Origin: Fibrobacter succinogenes
GTDB taxonomy: Bacteria; Fibrobacterota; Fibrobacteria; Fibrobacterales; Fibrobacteraceae
NCBI RefSeq assembly: GCF_902779965.1
Contig: NZ_CACZDK010000022.1
Coordinates: forward strand, 1-64,000
Length of the DNA stretch: 64,000 nt
Direction of reading: 5' to 3'
The notes beneath the pieces were generated by a model. The model saw only the letters and a program-made list of their open reading frames with translations, had not been told where the DNA came from and ran no database searches. Positions 15,912 through 25,851 of this stretch are shown here, piece by piece. Both the position numbers and the translations under genes were made by a program. Numbering within the stretch: position 1 is the first letter of the stretch; each line of letters opens with the position of its first letter.

Positions 15912-17230
15912 CTATTCGTAGGAATCTGATTTGACTTCGCTCCATTTGGCGTTATTGCCGATGTTGCGGATGAGGCGGAAACCGGCTGCCTGTCCCCCAT
16001 TGTAATTTGACATATAGAATCCATAGTGAATCCATTTCCAATAAGGCGATGTATCGTAAGAATTGCGTACATAAATTTTTTTGACATAATTATCCCCACC
16101 CTTTAAACAAGACGGTCGACCTTTAAGAAATCGAAAAGGATTTTTTTCTTCAAATAAAACATGTTCTTCAACAAGACCAAATATGTCGTATAGGCCATAT
16201 CCATTTGGAAGCAATTGTCCCACGGGTTCTGAAACTTCAAATTCTTGCCATGTGTCAAATCGAGCGTATTTGGAAGCTTCTTCAAATGTAACAGAAGAGT
16301 CTCCCCAAGGTGCACTATTTTTTTATCTCCGCCACGAGCAAATATCATCCATTCATCATAATAAGGAAGCCTATATCCATCAGATGATTTATCTACAGTA
16401 ACTTGGATTAACCGGTCTTTACTCTTACTTAAATCAAAAAAGCCAATAATATAATGACCTTTTGATAAAATTTTTTGTTCTTCTTGTTCGTCTGTTTTAG
16501 AAAATTTATAATACGGTTTTAGTCCTTCTCTAATGCTACGTGCGTTTGCATACTTCATCGCTTGTAGCAAGAAAACTGTACACGCAGCAGTATCTTTGGG
16601 CATGCAATTTTTGTTTCGTTCACTTCTTTTTTTCCTTTCCATCCATTGATTTGCGTATTTTTGAAGTCTTGAATTTGCAAGAGATGGTTCCATAGAAATC
16701 GAATCCCACATTAATTGTGTGATTTCACAGTTTGTTACTGGGTACTTATCTACTAAATAAGAACCTGTAACTGATATAAGTCTTTCAGGATCTTCTTCAA
16801 CTGGATTGTTGCTTATTATCCGTTTTAATACAGAGTCTTTTCCTCTGAATTCGTTATAACCTATGAGAACCTCTTCATTCTTGAAATCCAGATACTTCAT
16901 CCCGACCGCTAAATTGATTTTGTGGAAACTATCAGTGTCGAAAAACTTCACATTGATTGTGCTAACACCAATAAGCGTTGGAACTCGAACTTTCAAACAA
17001 GATTCACCAAGAACTATAGAATCTAGCGTAGTATTCCATACTCGTACTTTGGAGTCTATGCAGATTTTTACAATTTCGTTTTTTTCAACTTCAAGCCAAG
17101 TTTCGGCTTTTAATGAATCACGTTTTAAAGCGATATATTTTTCCTTATCCGAGCAGGCTGTACAAAACAATGAACAAGCAATGCAGAAAAACACACATAA
17201 AGCCGACATTTTTATTTTCAAGATATTCAT
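15912..17230 (-). pseudogene. SUMF1/formylglycine-enzyme-like lipoprotein, frameshifted
   Basis: The N-terminal part (start ATG 17230, leader with lipobox SLFCTAC) parallels the gene at 17248-19113 through YDEWMIFARGGDKK. The frame then shifts in a seven-base homopolymer (T run, plus strand 16318-16324). Adding one base restores N-S-A-P-W-G-D-S-S and leads into NGYGLYDIFGL and GFRLIRNIGNNAKW, ending at 15912. The domain resembles SUMF1/FGE-type proteins (PVTNCEI, RLPYYDEW, GLYDIFG, GGD, GFRLIRN). The mutation may be inactivating, phase-variable, or a sequencing error. It lacks the second domain present in its neighbour. Confidence 0.85.
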
Positions 17231-17247
17231 CAAAAACCATTTATCAA

Positions 17248-19113
17248 CTATTTTAAAAGTTCATAATAAAATCTATCCGTACTATCTTTTATACATAAAA
17301 TAACAGCATCTTCATAATTTCCGGCATCGTCTTCGTTTTTCGTGAACAGCAACGGTTTTCCTTTTGAATTGGTCATCGTCTGATATATATAATAACCTTT
17401 CTCCTCGCCATTTCTATAAAGCACAAGATTCACCGGTTTAAAATCGTATGGAGTTTTGTCTTCTTTCCAAAGGTTCAAACGAACTTTCAGCGACTTTTTT
17501 CTAGTCTTGGGACTTTTTTTCACATAGACCTTGGCAACTCTCGCAAAATTGCTATTCGCAAAATAGGAACGAATCCAATCGTTTGGGATAGCATTGATAA
17601 GCGGAATCGCGGGAATTTCAGGAGCTACCGTTCCGTTTTCTTGAAGATTCCCATATACAATATTTGAGGAAGTCACAGAAACCAAGCCCGTAAGCAAAAC
17701 TTTGCCTTTACGTACAACAGCAGAATCAACTTTCGGTTTGCTATCGGTTCCCAATATCAAAGGCAAAGACTCGACAAGAATTTCGCTCTTATCTATTTCC
17801 ACTTTACCTTTTTGCGATGAACTATCAGAATTTGATTCATCCGTTTTATTTTCGTTCCATTTGGCGTTATTGCCGATGTTGCGGATGAGACGGAAACCGC
17901 CTGGATAACCTCCGTTATAATTGGGTTCGTATAAACCATAGTTCGCATTTTTCCAGTCAGTGGCTTCATCAAAAGGATAATCATTAGGATTTTTTTTGAT
18001 ATGGTTGTCTCCGCCCTTCAAACAGGAAGGACGGTTTTTTAGATAACTGAAATGGTTCTTTTTTTCGAAAAGAACATGCTCCCATACTAGTCCGAAAATA
18101 TCATATAGACCATATCCATTGGGTTTTAATTGTCCTACGGGTTCTGACTTGCCAAATTGCACCCATGAGTCGAATCGAGCGTATTTGGAAGCTTCTTCAA
18201 ATGTTGCGGAAGAATCTCCCCAAGGAGCTTTGTTTTTTTTGTCACCACCTCGAGCAAACATCATCCATTCGTCATAATAAGGTAGTCTATATCCATCGGA
18301 AGAGGAATCAATAGTGACTTTGATGAAGACATCTTCGTGGTCATGAAATGAATAAAAACCGGTGACAAAATGACCTTTTGATAAAATTTTAGATTCTGAA
18401 ATGAATGCTTTTGAAAACTTGTAGTATGGTTTTAGTCCTTCGCGAACACTGCGTGCGTTTGCATACTTCATTGCTTGCAGTAAAAAAATGATGCTTGCTG
18501 CGGTATCCTTAGATATGCAATTCTTATTGCGTTCGCTATTTTTCTTTCTAAGGGCCCATTCTTCGGCATATTTTTTTAATCTTCCTTTCCCAAAGGAAGG
18601 GTTCGTTGGTATGCTGTCCCACATCAATTGCGTAATCTCGCAGTTTGTTACGGGATATTTATCTACTAGGTACGATCCTGTTATTACCTCTAACCTTTCC
18701 GGGTCTTCTATTTTCTGATATATCCCTGTGATTTTGTTATACCCTAATAGCACTTCTTCATTCTTGAAATTTAAGTACTTCATCCCGACCGCTAAATTGA
18801 TTTTGTGGGAACTATCAGTGTCGAAAAACTTCACATTAATTGGATAGACTCCTATAAGCGTCGGAACTCGAACTTTCAAACAGGATTCACCAAGAACAAT
18901 AGAATCTAGCGTAGTATTCCATACTTGTACTTTTGAGTCGATGCAAATTTTGACGGTCTCGTTTTTCTCAACTTCGAGCCAAGTTTCGGCATTTAATGAG
19001 CTGCGGTTTAAAACGATATATTTTTCCCTATCTGAGCACGCTGTACAAAATAGTGTGCAAGCCATGCAGAGGAATATACCTAAAGCCGATATTGTTATTT
19101 TCAAGACATTCAT
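17248..19113 (-). CDS. two-domain SUMF1-like lipoprotein
   Basis: The 621-residue protein has a lipoprotein leader (TLFCTAC), a beta-rich N-terminal domain (about 25-125), a SUMF1/FGE-like domain (about 130-390) with VTNCEITQLMWD, GYRLPYYDEWMMFARGGD, NGYGLYDIFGLVWEHV and GGFRLIRN, and a C-terminal domain (about 430-621). The C-terminal domain is closely similar to the separate protein encoded at 19131. Most SUMF1-fold proteins outside true FGE lack the catalytic cysteines, and no such pair is evident here, so a binding role is more likely than sulfatase maturation. The start ATG is one of two adjacent ones (19116, 19113). Confidence 0.88.
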   Translation of the reverse strand: MNVLKITISALGIFLCMACTLFCTACSDREKYIVLNRSSLNAETWLEVEKNETVKICIDSKVQVWNTTLDSIVLGESCLKVRVPTLIGVYPINVKFFDTDSSHKINLAVGMKYLNFKNEEVLLGYNKITGIYQKIEDPERLEVITGSYLVDKYPVTNCEITQLMWDSIPTNPSFGKGRLKKYAEEWALRKKNSERNKNCISKDTAASIIFLLQAMKYANARSVREGLKPYYKFSKAFISESKILSKGHFVTGFYSFHDHEDVFIKVTIDSSSDGYRLPYYDEWMMFARGGDKKNKAPWGDSSATFEEASKYARFDSWVQFGKSEPVGQLKPNGYGLYDIFGLVWEHVLFEKKNHFSYLKNRPSCLKGGDNHIKKNPNDYPFDEATDWKNANYGLYEPNYNGGYPGGFRLIRNIGNNAKWNENKTDESNSDSSSQKGKVEIDKSEILVESLPLILGTDSKPKVDSAVVRKGKVLLTGLVSVTSSNIVYGNLQENGTVAPEIPAIPLINAIPNDWIRSYFANSNFARVAKVYVKKSPKTRKKSLKVRLNLWKEDKTPYDFKPVNLVLYRNGEEKGYYIYQTMTNSKGKPLLFTKNEDDAGNYEDAVILCIKDSTDRFYYELLK

Positions 19114-19130
19114 CATAGTCAAACCATCCG

Positions 19131-19664
19131 CTATTCTAGCAAGTCATAATAAAATCTATCCGTAGACTTTTTAATGCACAAGACAACGGCATCATCGAAA
19201 TTCCCGATATCATTTTCATTTTTCGAAAACAGCAATGGCTTGCCTTTTGAATTTGTCATCGTCTGGAATACATAAAAACCATCTTCTTCGCCATTTCTAT
19301 AAAGCACGAAATTCACCGGTTTAAAGTCGTATGGAGTCTTGTCTTCTTTTCGCATAAACAAGCGAATTTTCAACGAGTCTCTATCGGTCATGGAACTCTT
19401 AATCACATAAGCCTTGATGACCCTCGACAATCGGCTATTTATAAGCGTTGATCTTTCCGTAGCAGAAGGAATCGAATCCATCAATGGTATTCTAGGGGAT
19501 AAGGGTTTAACAAATCCATTTTCGCGAAGTTCACCATATACAATACCGGAGAACGTCAAAGGAACGGATTCTGTCAGCAAAACTTTTTCACCAGAATTTT
19601 TATCCGAGCATGCAACGCAGAAAAAAACATATAAAGACAACACTACAGTTTTCAAGATATTCAT
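19131..19664 (-). CDS. lipoprotein corresponding to the C-terminal domain of its neighbour
   Basis: The 177-residue protein has a lipoprotein leader (LYVFFCVAC) and one domain that matches residues about 430-621 of the 17248-19113 product: EDKTPYDFKPVN, VLYRNGEE, QTMTNSKGKPLLF, DRFYYDLLE. ATG at 19664 follows GGGAGGTG. The domain is probably a beta sandwich of unknown function. It lies first in a three-gene minus-strand row, suggesting that the neighbour arose by fusion or that this gene arose by splitting. Confidence 0.85.
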   Translation of the reverse strand: MNILKTVVLSLYVFFCVACSDKNSGEKVLLTESVPLTFSGIVYGELRENGFVKPLSPRIPLMDSIPSATERSTLINSRLSRVIKAYVIKSSMTDRDSLKIRLFMRKEDKTPYDFKPVNFVLYRNGEEDGFYVFQTMTNSKGKPLLFSKNENDIGNFDDAVVLCIKKSTDRFYYDLLE

Positions 19665-19786
19665 ATAAACACCTCCCAAATTGATTTTATAAAAGCAACC
19701 TACAAAATCAAACTCAAGAGAAGCGGCATTCTAAATGAATTAGTGTGTAAAATTAAATTGTATTTTTTTCGTTTTACAAGATGCAA

Positions 19787-19811
19787 AAAAAGTCGGCGGG
19801 GCCGACTTGTG
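19787..19811 (-). terminator. intrinsic terminator
   Basis: AAGTCGGC-gggg-CCGACTT type hairpin with a seven-A run on its left gives a T run on the minus strand. It is about 155 nt past the stop of the 19967 gene; the intervening part is dispersed repeat. Confidence 0.7.
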
Positions 19812-19839
19812 CGTTAAAGAATGTGACTGGATCCCATCG

Positions 19840-19962
19840 CAAATGTAGATACTAGAAATTATGGATCCCCTACGCTACGCTCCGAGGATGACAAGATGCA
19901 TGGATTGCTTCCACCACGCTTTGCTCGTGGCAGGCTTGCTATGCTCCTCGCAATGACGTTCG
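19840..19962. repeat. dispersed palindromic repeats
   Basis: Two units of the dispersed family lie between the SUMF1-like row and the 19967 gene. The first begins ATGGATCCC and ends CGAGGATGACAAG (19860-19894). The second begins ATGGATTGC and ends CTCGCAATGACG (19898-19949), with an internal GCCACGAGCAAAGC-type inverted repeat. Matching words are found within coding regions at 27964, 28051 and 49567. Confidence 0.75.
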
Positions 19963-19966
19963 CCAG

Positions 19967-20314
19967 TTACTTTTTGCCTGCGAGTTCTTCTTCGAGTTTC
20001 TTGTTGCGGCTATCCTGCATTTCGCAAACATTCTTGAGGTTATTGATCTCGGCGTTCTGCTTTGCCACTTGCTCCTTGAGATCTTCACACTTGGCAGCAA
20101 AGGTTTGCTCGGATTCAATGCGGCTGTTCAGCTCTTTGCGGAGACTATCTACAGAATTGCGGAGCTTTTCAACAGCATCATCGGCATCTTTCAAAACCGG
20201 ATTATCGCAAGCTTCGTTTTCTTCACAAGAACTGCACTTAAAAAACTTCTTTGTAACCGCAACCGTCGCAGCTGCACCGAGAATGGCACCGACCAAAAAG
20301 CTATTCGTTTTCAT
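19967..20314 (-). CDS. membrane-anchored coiled-coil protein (115 aa)
   Basis: ATG at 20314 follows AAAGGAGTTTGACC. The product has one N-terminal glycine/alanine-rich membrane segment (SFLVGAILGAAATVAV), a short cysteine motif (CSSCEENEAC), and a coiled coil (about 45-115) ending in KKLEEELAGKK. It resembles small YtxH-like or lipoprotein-like structural proteins. The function is not known. Confidence 0.8.
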   Translation of the reverse strand: MKTNSFLVGAILGAAATVAVTKKFFKCSSCEENEACDNPVLKDADDAVEKLRNSVDSLRKELNSRIESEQTFAAKCEDLKEQVAKQNAEINNLKNVCEMQDSRNKKLEEELAGKK

Positions 20315-20434
20315 GGTCAAACTCCTTTTTTTACATATCCGTCTAATAATATCCATAAAAAAAGAGCAAAAGTCAAGAAGATTTTTCGCCCAAAACGTCA
20401 AAATAGCGACAAAAGCCTCAAAAACAGTCTAAAG

Positions 20435-20463
20435 TTGCAAAGCATTTTTTAAATTCTTATATT
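20435..20463 (+). promoter_or_regulatory. sigma-70 type promoter of the GGDEF gene
   Basis: TTGCAA (20435-20440) and TATATT (20458-20463) are spaced by 17 nt. Transcription would begin near 20470, giving a leader of about 18 nt before the ATG at 20488 and leaving little room for a ribosome site. Confidence 0.6.
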
Positions 20464-20487
20464 GCGTACAGTTTTTTACTAAGATTT

Positions 20488-22086
20488 ATGGCAAATCCAC
20501 TTTATTCAGTTCTTTCGTTTACTTGCGCTCTGGTGCTGCTGATTTTCATGAATCAGTTCAAGATTGTATTGGACAAAAGCGAAAAAACAGACAAAGACTT
20601 TTCACGTCTTTCAAACTGGGTGACTTTTTTTTGCATCCAAGACGGAATTTGGGGCATTTTCAGCAGTGGAACAATCCTCAATCCTTACTACTTTTTCATT
20701 TCATCATCTATTTCCCATGCAGCCGCGGCCATACTGGCCTACATTTGGTTAAGTTACATCCTCAACTTTATCAACATCGAGCGCGACAAAGCAATCCCAG
20801 CCAAGGTACTTTCAATTCTGCTAGTCATTTTCCAGATCGTATTACTTGTCATAAATTACGAATCCAGATTTATTTTTGACATCTCGAACGATGGCGTTTA
20901 CGTCGCCCGCTTAGGCAAGAATCTTCTCTACTACAGCCAATACTTCACGTTCTTCGTCATCGGGCTTTTTACAGCATACAGAACCACACACGCCACAAAT
21001 GCCGGAGACTGGCGCCATTACGCTACAGGATTTTTATTTATTCTTGCGCCGGTCCTTTGTGGCCTGCTCCAAAAGGTGTACCCGCTAGCGCCCTGCAATT
21101 CCATCGGATCGATGCTCGGGTGCTGCACAATCTATGCGTTCTTCATCTCAAAGATTAGCAGAAACAGAGACCTTTCGCAAAAGGCGGTTATCATTTCAGG
21201 GCTTTCCGCCGATTACGACTTGGTCGTGTACGTAAACATCACCAAAAAGTTCGCAACATACTTTCAGGTCAGCGAAAAATTCGCTCCGCTCCTTTGGGAA
21301 GGCCGCAACGCCTCAAGCCTACAAAGTTTCGACAATTTCATGAAACGAATTTACGTGCCCAATGAATATTGTGAATTTATCGAAAACTCAACTATCGAAA
21401 AGTGCGCCGAGATTTTGCAATCCGCCCCTTACTATACGATTCCGTTTCTTGCCAATATAGACGAGCAAATCGAGCATTGCCGCTTAAAAATTGCAAGCGA
21501 TAAAAGCAACTCAGAAGCGTTTATTATAGGAATCACCAGCGTAGAACAAGAATACCGCCTTATAGAAACGACTCAAAAGCTAAGGAAAGACCTACAGCAA
21601 ACCCAAATCATAGCAAACCAAGATCCGCTCACAGGTATCGGGAGTGCTGCCGCGTTCAAGACTATGAGCATTCTTATAGACAAACAGATTAAAGCAGGGC
21701 GCAGCATCAAATTTGCAGTTATAGAATGCGACGTCAACAACCTGAAATACATCAACGACAACCTCGGGCACGACAAGGGGAATGAATATCTCCAAAACTG
21801 CTGCAAGGTTTTCAGTAACGTATTTAGCCAGAATTCAATATTCCGCATTGGCGGCGATGAATTTGTCATCGTCCTATATGATGCTCAATACGAAAAGCGT
21901 ACTGAACTTTTCAAAAAGCTCAAGCTGTCGATAACCGACAATTCAAAATCACCAACGCAATGCGTTTCATTTGCAGCAGGAATGTCTGAATACAACAAAG
22001 AAACCGACAAGAGCATCAATGATGTTCTCAAGCGTGCCGACACGCTCATGTATCAAGACAAAATCAAGATGAAACAGGGGCGTTAA
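20488..22086 (+). CDS. membrane diguanylate cyclase (7TM-like sensor + GGDEF)
   Basis: The 532-residue protein has about seven membrane helices in the first 235 residues, a soluble linker domain (about 245-365, possibly PAS-like), and a GGDEF domain (about 370-530) with the intact motif GGDEF at 455-459 and DPLTGIGS at its start. It should make cyclic di-GMP. The RxxD product-inhibition site expected just before GGDEF is absent. No EAL domain is attached. A plausible promoter lies directly upstream. Confidence 0.92.
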   Translation: MANPLYSVLSFTCALVLLIFMNQFKIVLDKSEKTDKDFSRLSNWVTFFCIQDGIWGIFSSGTILNPYYFFISSSISHAAAAILAYIWLSYILNFINIERDKAIPAKVLSILLVIFQIVLLVINYESRFIFDISNDGVYVARLGKNLLYYSQYFTFFVIGLFTAYRTTHATNAGDWRHYATGFLFILAPVLCGLLQKVYPLAPCNSIGSMLGCCTIYAFFISKISRNRDLSQKAVIISGLSADYDLVVYVNITKKFATYFQVSEKFAPLLWEGRNASSLQSFDNFMKRIYVPNEYCEFIENSTIEKCAEILQSAPYYTIPFLANIDEQIEHCRLKIASDKSNSEAFIIGITSVEQEYRLIETTQKLRKDLQQTQIIANQDPLTGIGSAAAFKTMSILIDKQIKAGRSIKFAVIECDVNNLKYINDNLGHDKGNEYLQNCCKVFSNVFSQNSIFRIGGDEFVIVLYDAQYEKRTELFKKLKLSITDNSKSPTQCVSFAAGMSEYNKETDKSINDVLKRADTLMYQDKIKMKQGR

Positions 22087-22165
22087 GATTCCCGCCTGCG
22101 CGGGAACGACAACTCACGAGATGGACTCCGCCCCAAAACAAGTCCGGGGACAATATAATGCACGA
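22087..22165. repeat. dispersed repeat remnant
   Basis: ATTCCCGCCTGCGCGGGAACGAC is a short hairpin of the family seen around 11687, followed by unmatched sequence. It has no T run and is not a clear terminator for the cyclase gene. Confidence 0.45.
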
Positions 22166-22166
22166 A

Positions 22167-22192
22167 AAAACCCCGAGTCGCATGACTCGGGG
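22167..22192 (-). terminator. terminator of tRNA-Ser
   Basis: CCCCGAGTC-gcat-GACTCGGGG with an A run on its left gives a strong hairpin plus T run on the minus strand, 9 nt after the tRNA 3' end. Confidence 0.9.
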
Positions 22193-22200
22193 CTTTTCAG

Positions 22201-22289
22201 CGGGAAGAGCGAGATTCGAACTCGCGATAGGATTAAGTCCTATACGTCCTTAGCAGGGACGCGCCTTCGGCCAACTCGGCCATCTTCCC
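22201..22289 (-). tRNA. tRNA-Ser (GCU anticodon)
   Basis: The minus strand folds into a class II tRNA. It has a 7-bp acceptor stem GGGAAGA/TCTTCCC, anticodon loop CTGCTAA within GTCC/GGAC giving anticodon GCU, a long variable arm (TATAGGACTTAATCCTAT), and a T arm containing GTTCGAATC. The CCA end is not encoded. Confidence 0.95.
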
Positions 22290-22385
22290 ATCTTGGTTTT
22301 TACATAATGCGAGCCGTTTCGCAGGACGCAGCCCCAAAACTTTTATATTTTGTAAACCGTTATCAGTCAACAAGTTACGCAGAGC

Positions 22386-25300
22386 ATGAATAAGTTCGTT
22401 AAAATTACAGTCGCTTTCTTTCTCGTAGCCCTTATTTGCTACATTCCCTTTTATATAGTCGTGTTCAAGATTCTCCCCGAACGCGATCCGGACAATCTTT
22501 TCAACCGTTCCACCATTTTGCAGGTACTCTCTGGCGAAACGCGCGTTTTCTATGAAGACGGCGAAAATCTGCTGGGAGCCTTCTTCGACGCCAACCACCG
22601 CGTGTACGTTCCCTATGGTGATATCCCGGTAAACCTCATCAACGCCCTTATCGCCGCCGAAGATTCCCGTTACTGGAGTCACAATGGCTACGACCTCAAG
22701 GGTTTTATGCGCGCCATGGTCAACAACATCAAGGCCAGGAGATTCGTCCAAGGCGGCTCCTCGCTCACGCAACAGGCGGTCAAGAACATTTTCGGTCGCG
22801 AAGAACGCAGCATCAAGGAAAAGCTCAAGGAATTTTTGAACGCGCTCCGCATGGAAAAGCATTTTTCCAAGGAAGACATCCTGGAATTTTATCTGAACCA
22901 GTTCCACGTTTCGGGCACGGGCAAGGGCGTTGCCATCGCCGCGCAATACTTCTTTAACAAGGAACTCAAGGATTTGACGCTTGCCGAATGCGCATTCATT
23001 GCAGGCTCCGTCAAGGGACCGTTCAACTACGATCCGTTCATCCAGCGCACCGAAGAACGCAAGCAAAAAGCAATCGAACGCGGAGAAACGCGACTCAAGT
23101 ATGTGCTCGGACGCATGGTCGAAGAAGGCTACATCGAGCAAGCCGAAATGGACTCGGCGCTCACAAAACCGTTGGAATTTAACCACGGCAATTTCCGCTT
23201 TACAATGAGCACGACGCTCGAACGCTTGGAAGAACGCCTGGACAGCGACTTTTTCCACGATTTATTCAAGGAAGAAGGCATCGAAGACTGGCGCAAGGCC
23301 CAGCTCGAAATCACAACAACTTTGAACGCCAAATCGCAGGACGCGGCAAAACGCGCTTTACAGACAAACATCAGCAACCTGCAATTGCAACTGGGCGGTT
23401 TTGTACTCCCGAAGGCGCAATTCGCAAACCGCGCCCGCAACGCCCGCAAAGGCGATTACCTCTACGGCGCCGTGGATAGTGTTTTCTACGACTCCACGGG
23501 CAGGCTCCAATCGCTCAAGCTCAACTTCGGGCAGCTCAAAGGCATTGTCACAGAGCAAGCGGTCAACGATTTTGCAAAACTCGCCGGCGGCGACGTGAAC
23601 AAGATTCTCGCCACCCAGCTCAAGCCGGGCGCCATTCTCCTCGTGAGCATTATCGACGAAACTCCAATCGACGGTTACGCCCCGTGCAAAATTGAAACGG
23701 AACCGGTACTGCAAGGCGCTCTAGTCGCTATCCAAAACGGCAAGGTGCTCGCCAGCCAAGGCGGATTCCACAACACCGGATTCGACCGTAGCTTCAAGGC
23801 ACTCCGCCAGCTCGGTTCTAGCTGGAAGCCCATTCTTTACGCACTTGCACTCAAGTACCACTGGAACTACCTCGACAATCTCGAAAACGAATTCAACGTT
23901 TTCCAATACGGCAACCAGTTCTACTTCCCGCGCCCGGACCACAAGAACAAGGGTGATGTCGTAAGCATCGCCTGGGCCGCCACGCGCTCCGAAAACATTG
24001 CAAGTATTTGGCTTTTAGAACATCTTTTAGACAAACTCTCGGACAAGGAATTTGAAGATGTCGCACGCCAAAACGGTTTTGCACGTGAACCGGGTGAAGA
24101 ACGCATCCGATTCGTCGAACGTCTGCGCGATAAATCGGGACTCATGATGAAGGAAGAAGTCAAGCGCGAAATCGAATTTACGAAGGCACGCGATGCACTT
24201 GTAGAACGTTATATGAACGACGGCAAGATTTTGCAAGCTCGCGCCGTGCAGAATTTGCGCTACGGCATGTTCAACGATATCGGGCTAAAACAAGCAAAGA
24301 GAGACCCGAAGGTTACAAAGTACGTCAACCACAACTTCAAACGTTATTCCGAAATTTGGCGCGCTCGTGAAATTCAGGAGCTCGACCCGGATGAATCCGC
24401 AAACTTGCAGCCGCTCGATTCCGTACAGCTTATAGACAACTTCACTCTCGCTGACTTTAAGCGCTTGAACGCCATGATCGAACCCGTCGATAGCGATGCC
24501 GATTACTACGATATGGCGCACCTACGCTATTGGCCGGATTACCGCCGCGCACTCTCGATGGCCGACTACGCACGTTTTGCAAACGAAATCGGTATCCGTC
24601 AGAAATTGCAGAAAGTGTTCAGCATGCCGCTTGGCGTGAACGACATTACACTTGCCGAAATCAGTACCGCCTACCAAACCATCCTCACGGGAAAAATTTT
24701 CAAGTGCAAGGACGCCGATTGGACAGAACCGTGCTTTATCAAAGAAATCCGCAACCGCGATGGGCGCGTTATCTTTAGAAATAAAATGGAATCCAGAAAA
24801 GTGCTTGACGACACTGTAACGACTCAGGTGGGCGTAATGCTCCGCTCCGTATTTACAAACGGTACAGCGCACAGCCAGCTCAAAGCACTCAGCATCAAGA
24901 ATCCCGAAGGCGCCGCCAAGCTCCGCTTCCCAGTGATGGGCAAGACGGGTACGACAAACGATTACAGGAACGTGGCGTTTTTGGGTGCACTCCCGACATA
25001 CGTCAAGGAAAAGAACGGCATTGCATTGGATAGCGTTATCGCCATCGGAAGCTATGTGGGCTTTGACGACAACAAACCTTTGAAATCAGGACGCACACGT
25101 ATTGCAGGCGCTTCGGGCGGTCTCCCGCAATGGGCTACATTTGCAAAAGAAGAAATGGACATTATCGGGCTCCCGAAAAAGATTGACTTCCTCGACATTT
25201 CGATGCTTGCCACAGGCGAAGTTCCGCTAATGCTAACAAACGAACGCGGAGAATTGACCGTAGATCCGATGACCGGTGAAGCGCTCGTGAATGGCGAAAA

Positions 25301-25778
25301 GGGCCGCCCGCTCCCATGGATTGATGTACCAGGATTCACGCCACCGCAAGTGCAGAAAATCGCCGCAGAGACAATTGCAAAATCTGGAATTGTCGTAAGC
25401 TTGCCGATGCCGCAAACAGAAACTGTTCCGGCAGAAAATGCACCGCACGGAACAACGCCTGATTCCGCAGCCGTTTCTGCACAAGGAACCACAACGTCTC
25501 AGCAAGCCATTCCGGCAGATGCAAGGCCAGTTTCAGAAGTCATGAAGGCAGATTCCTTGAAGAAAGCCGCAGAAGCAGCGAAGAACGTTCCTGCAGAAAC
25601 GCAAACCCCGCAACCGAAGCCGGCCGCAACACAAGCGCCACAAACGGCAACGCCAGCAGTCAAGGAAATCCAGCCGCCCAAACCGCAGGCCGCCATGCCT
25701 AAGGACGATGATTGGGATTTACCGGAAAACTTCAACAGCAAAAACGCATTCGTTCCTATCGAAGTTGATACAGAATAG
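22386..25778 (+). CDS. class A penicillin-binding protein (PBP1A-like), unusually long
   Basis: The 1130-residue protein has an N-terminal membrane helix (7-28), a GT51 glycosyltransferase domain (catalytic-type E92 in AAEDSRYWSHNG; GGSSLTQQAVKN), and a transpeptidase domain. The latter has S478-x-x-K481, S535-E-N537 and K853-T-G. It polymerises and cross-links peptidoglycan. Over 300 residues separate SxN from KTG, well above what is usual, so a large insertion lies inside the transpeptidase domain. The C-terminal 130 residues are Pro/Ala/Thr-rich and likely disordered. No close Shine-Dalgarno sequence is visible before the ATG. Confidence 0.94.
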   Translation: MNKFVKITVAFFLVALICYIPFYIVVFKILPERDPDNLFNRSTILQVLSGETRVFYEDGENLLGAFFDANHRVYVPYGDIPVNLINALIAAEDSRYWSHNGYDLKGFMRAMVNNIKARRFVQGGSSLTQQAVKNIFGREERSIKEKLKEFLNALRMEKHFSKEDILEFYLNQFHVSGTGKGVAIAAQYFFNKELKDLTLAECAFIAGSVKGPFNYDPFIQRTEERKQKAIERGETRLKYVLGRMVEEGYIEQAEMDSALTKPLEFNHGNFRFTMSTTLERLEERLDSDFFHDLFKEEGIEDWRKAQLEITTTLNAKSQDAAKRALQTNISNLQLQLGGFVLPKAQFANRARNARKGDYLYGAVDSVFYDSTGRLQSLKLNFGQLKGIVTEQAVNDFAKLAGGDVNKILATQLKPGAILLVSIIDETPIDGYAPCKIETEPVLQGALVAIQNGKVLASQGGFHNTGFDRSFKALRQLGSSWKPILYALALKYHWNYLDNLENEFNVFQYGNQFYFPRPDHKNKGDVVSIAWAATRSENIASIWLLEHLLDKLSDKEFEDVARQNGFAREPGEERIRFVERLRDKSGLMMKEEVKREIEFTKARDALVERYMNDGKILQARAVQNLRYGMFNDIGLKQAKRDPKVTKYVNHNFKRYSEIWRAREIQELDPDESANLQPLDSVQLIDNFTLADFKRLNAMIEPVDSDADYYDMAHLRYWPDYRRALSMADYARFANEIGIRQKLQKVFSMPLGVNDITLAEISTAYQTILTGKIFKCKDADWTEPCFIKEIRNRDGRVIFRNKMESRKVLDDTVTTQVGVMLRSVFTNGTAHSQLKALSIKNPEGAAKLRFPVMGKTGTTNDYRNVAFLGALPTYVKEKNGIALDSVIAIGSYVGFDDNKPLKSGRTRIAGASGGLPQWATFAKEEMDIIGLPKKIDFLDISMLATGEVPLMLTNERGELTVDPMTGEALVNGEKGRPLPWIDVPGFTPPQVQKIAAETIAKSGIVVSLPMPQTETVPAENAPHGTTPDSAAVSAQGTTTSQQAIPADARPVSEVMKADSLKKAAEAAKNVPAETQTPQPKPAATQAPQTATPAVKEIQPPKPQAAMPKDDDWDLPENFNSKNAFVPIEVDTE

Positions 25779-25851
25779 AATATTCGAAAGTATAGCGAAA
25801 ACCCCATAAACGCATCAAAAAGGGCAAATAACAGAAAAAGTTAAGAAAAGC

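Noticed and set aside
17248-19113. True formylglycine-generating enzyme for sulfatase maturation
   Set aside because: No catalytic cysteine pair is evident near the C-terminal end of the SUMF1-like domain and no sulfatase is in the window.
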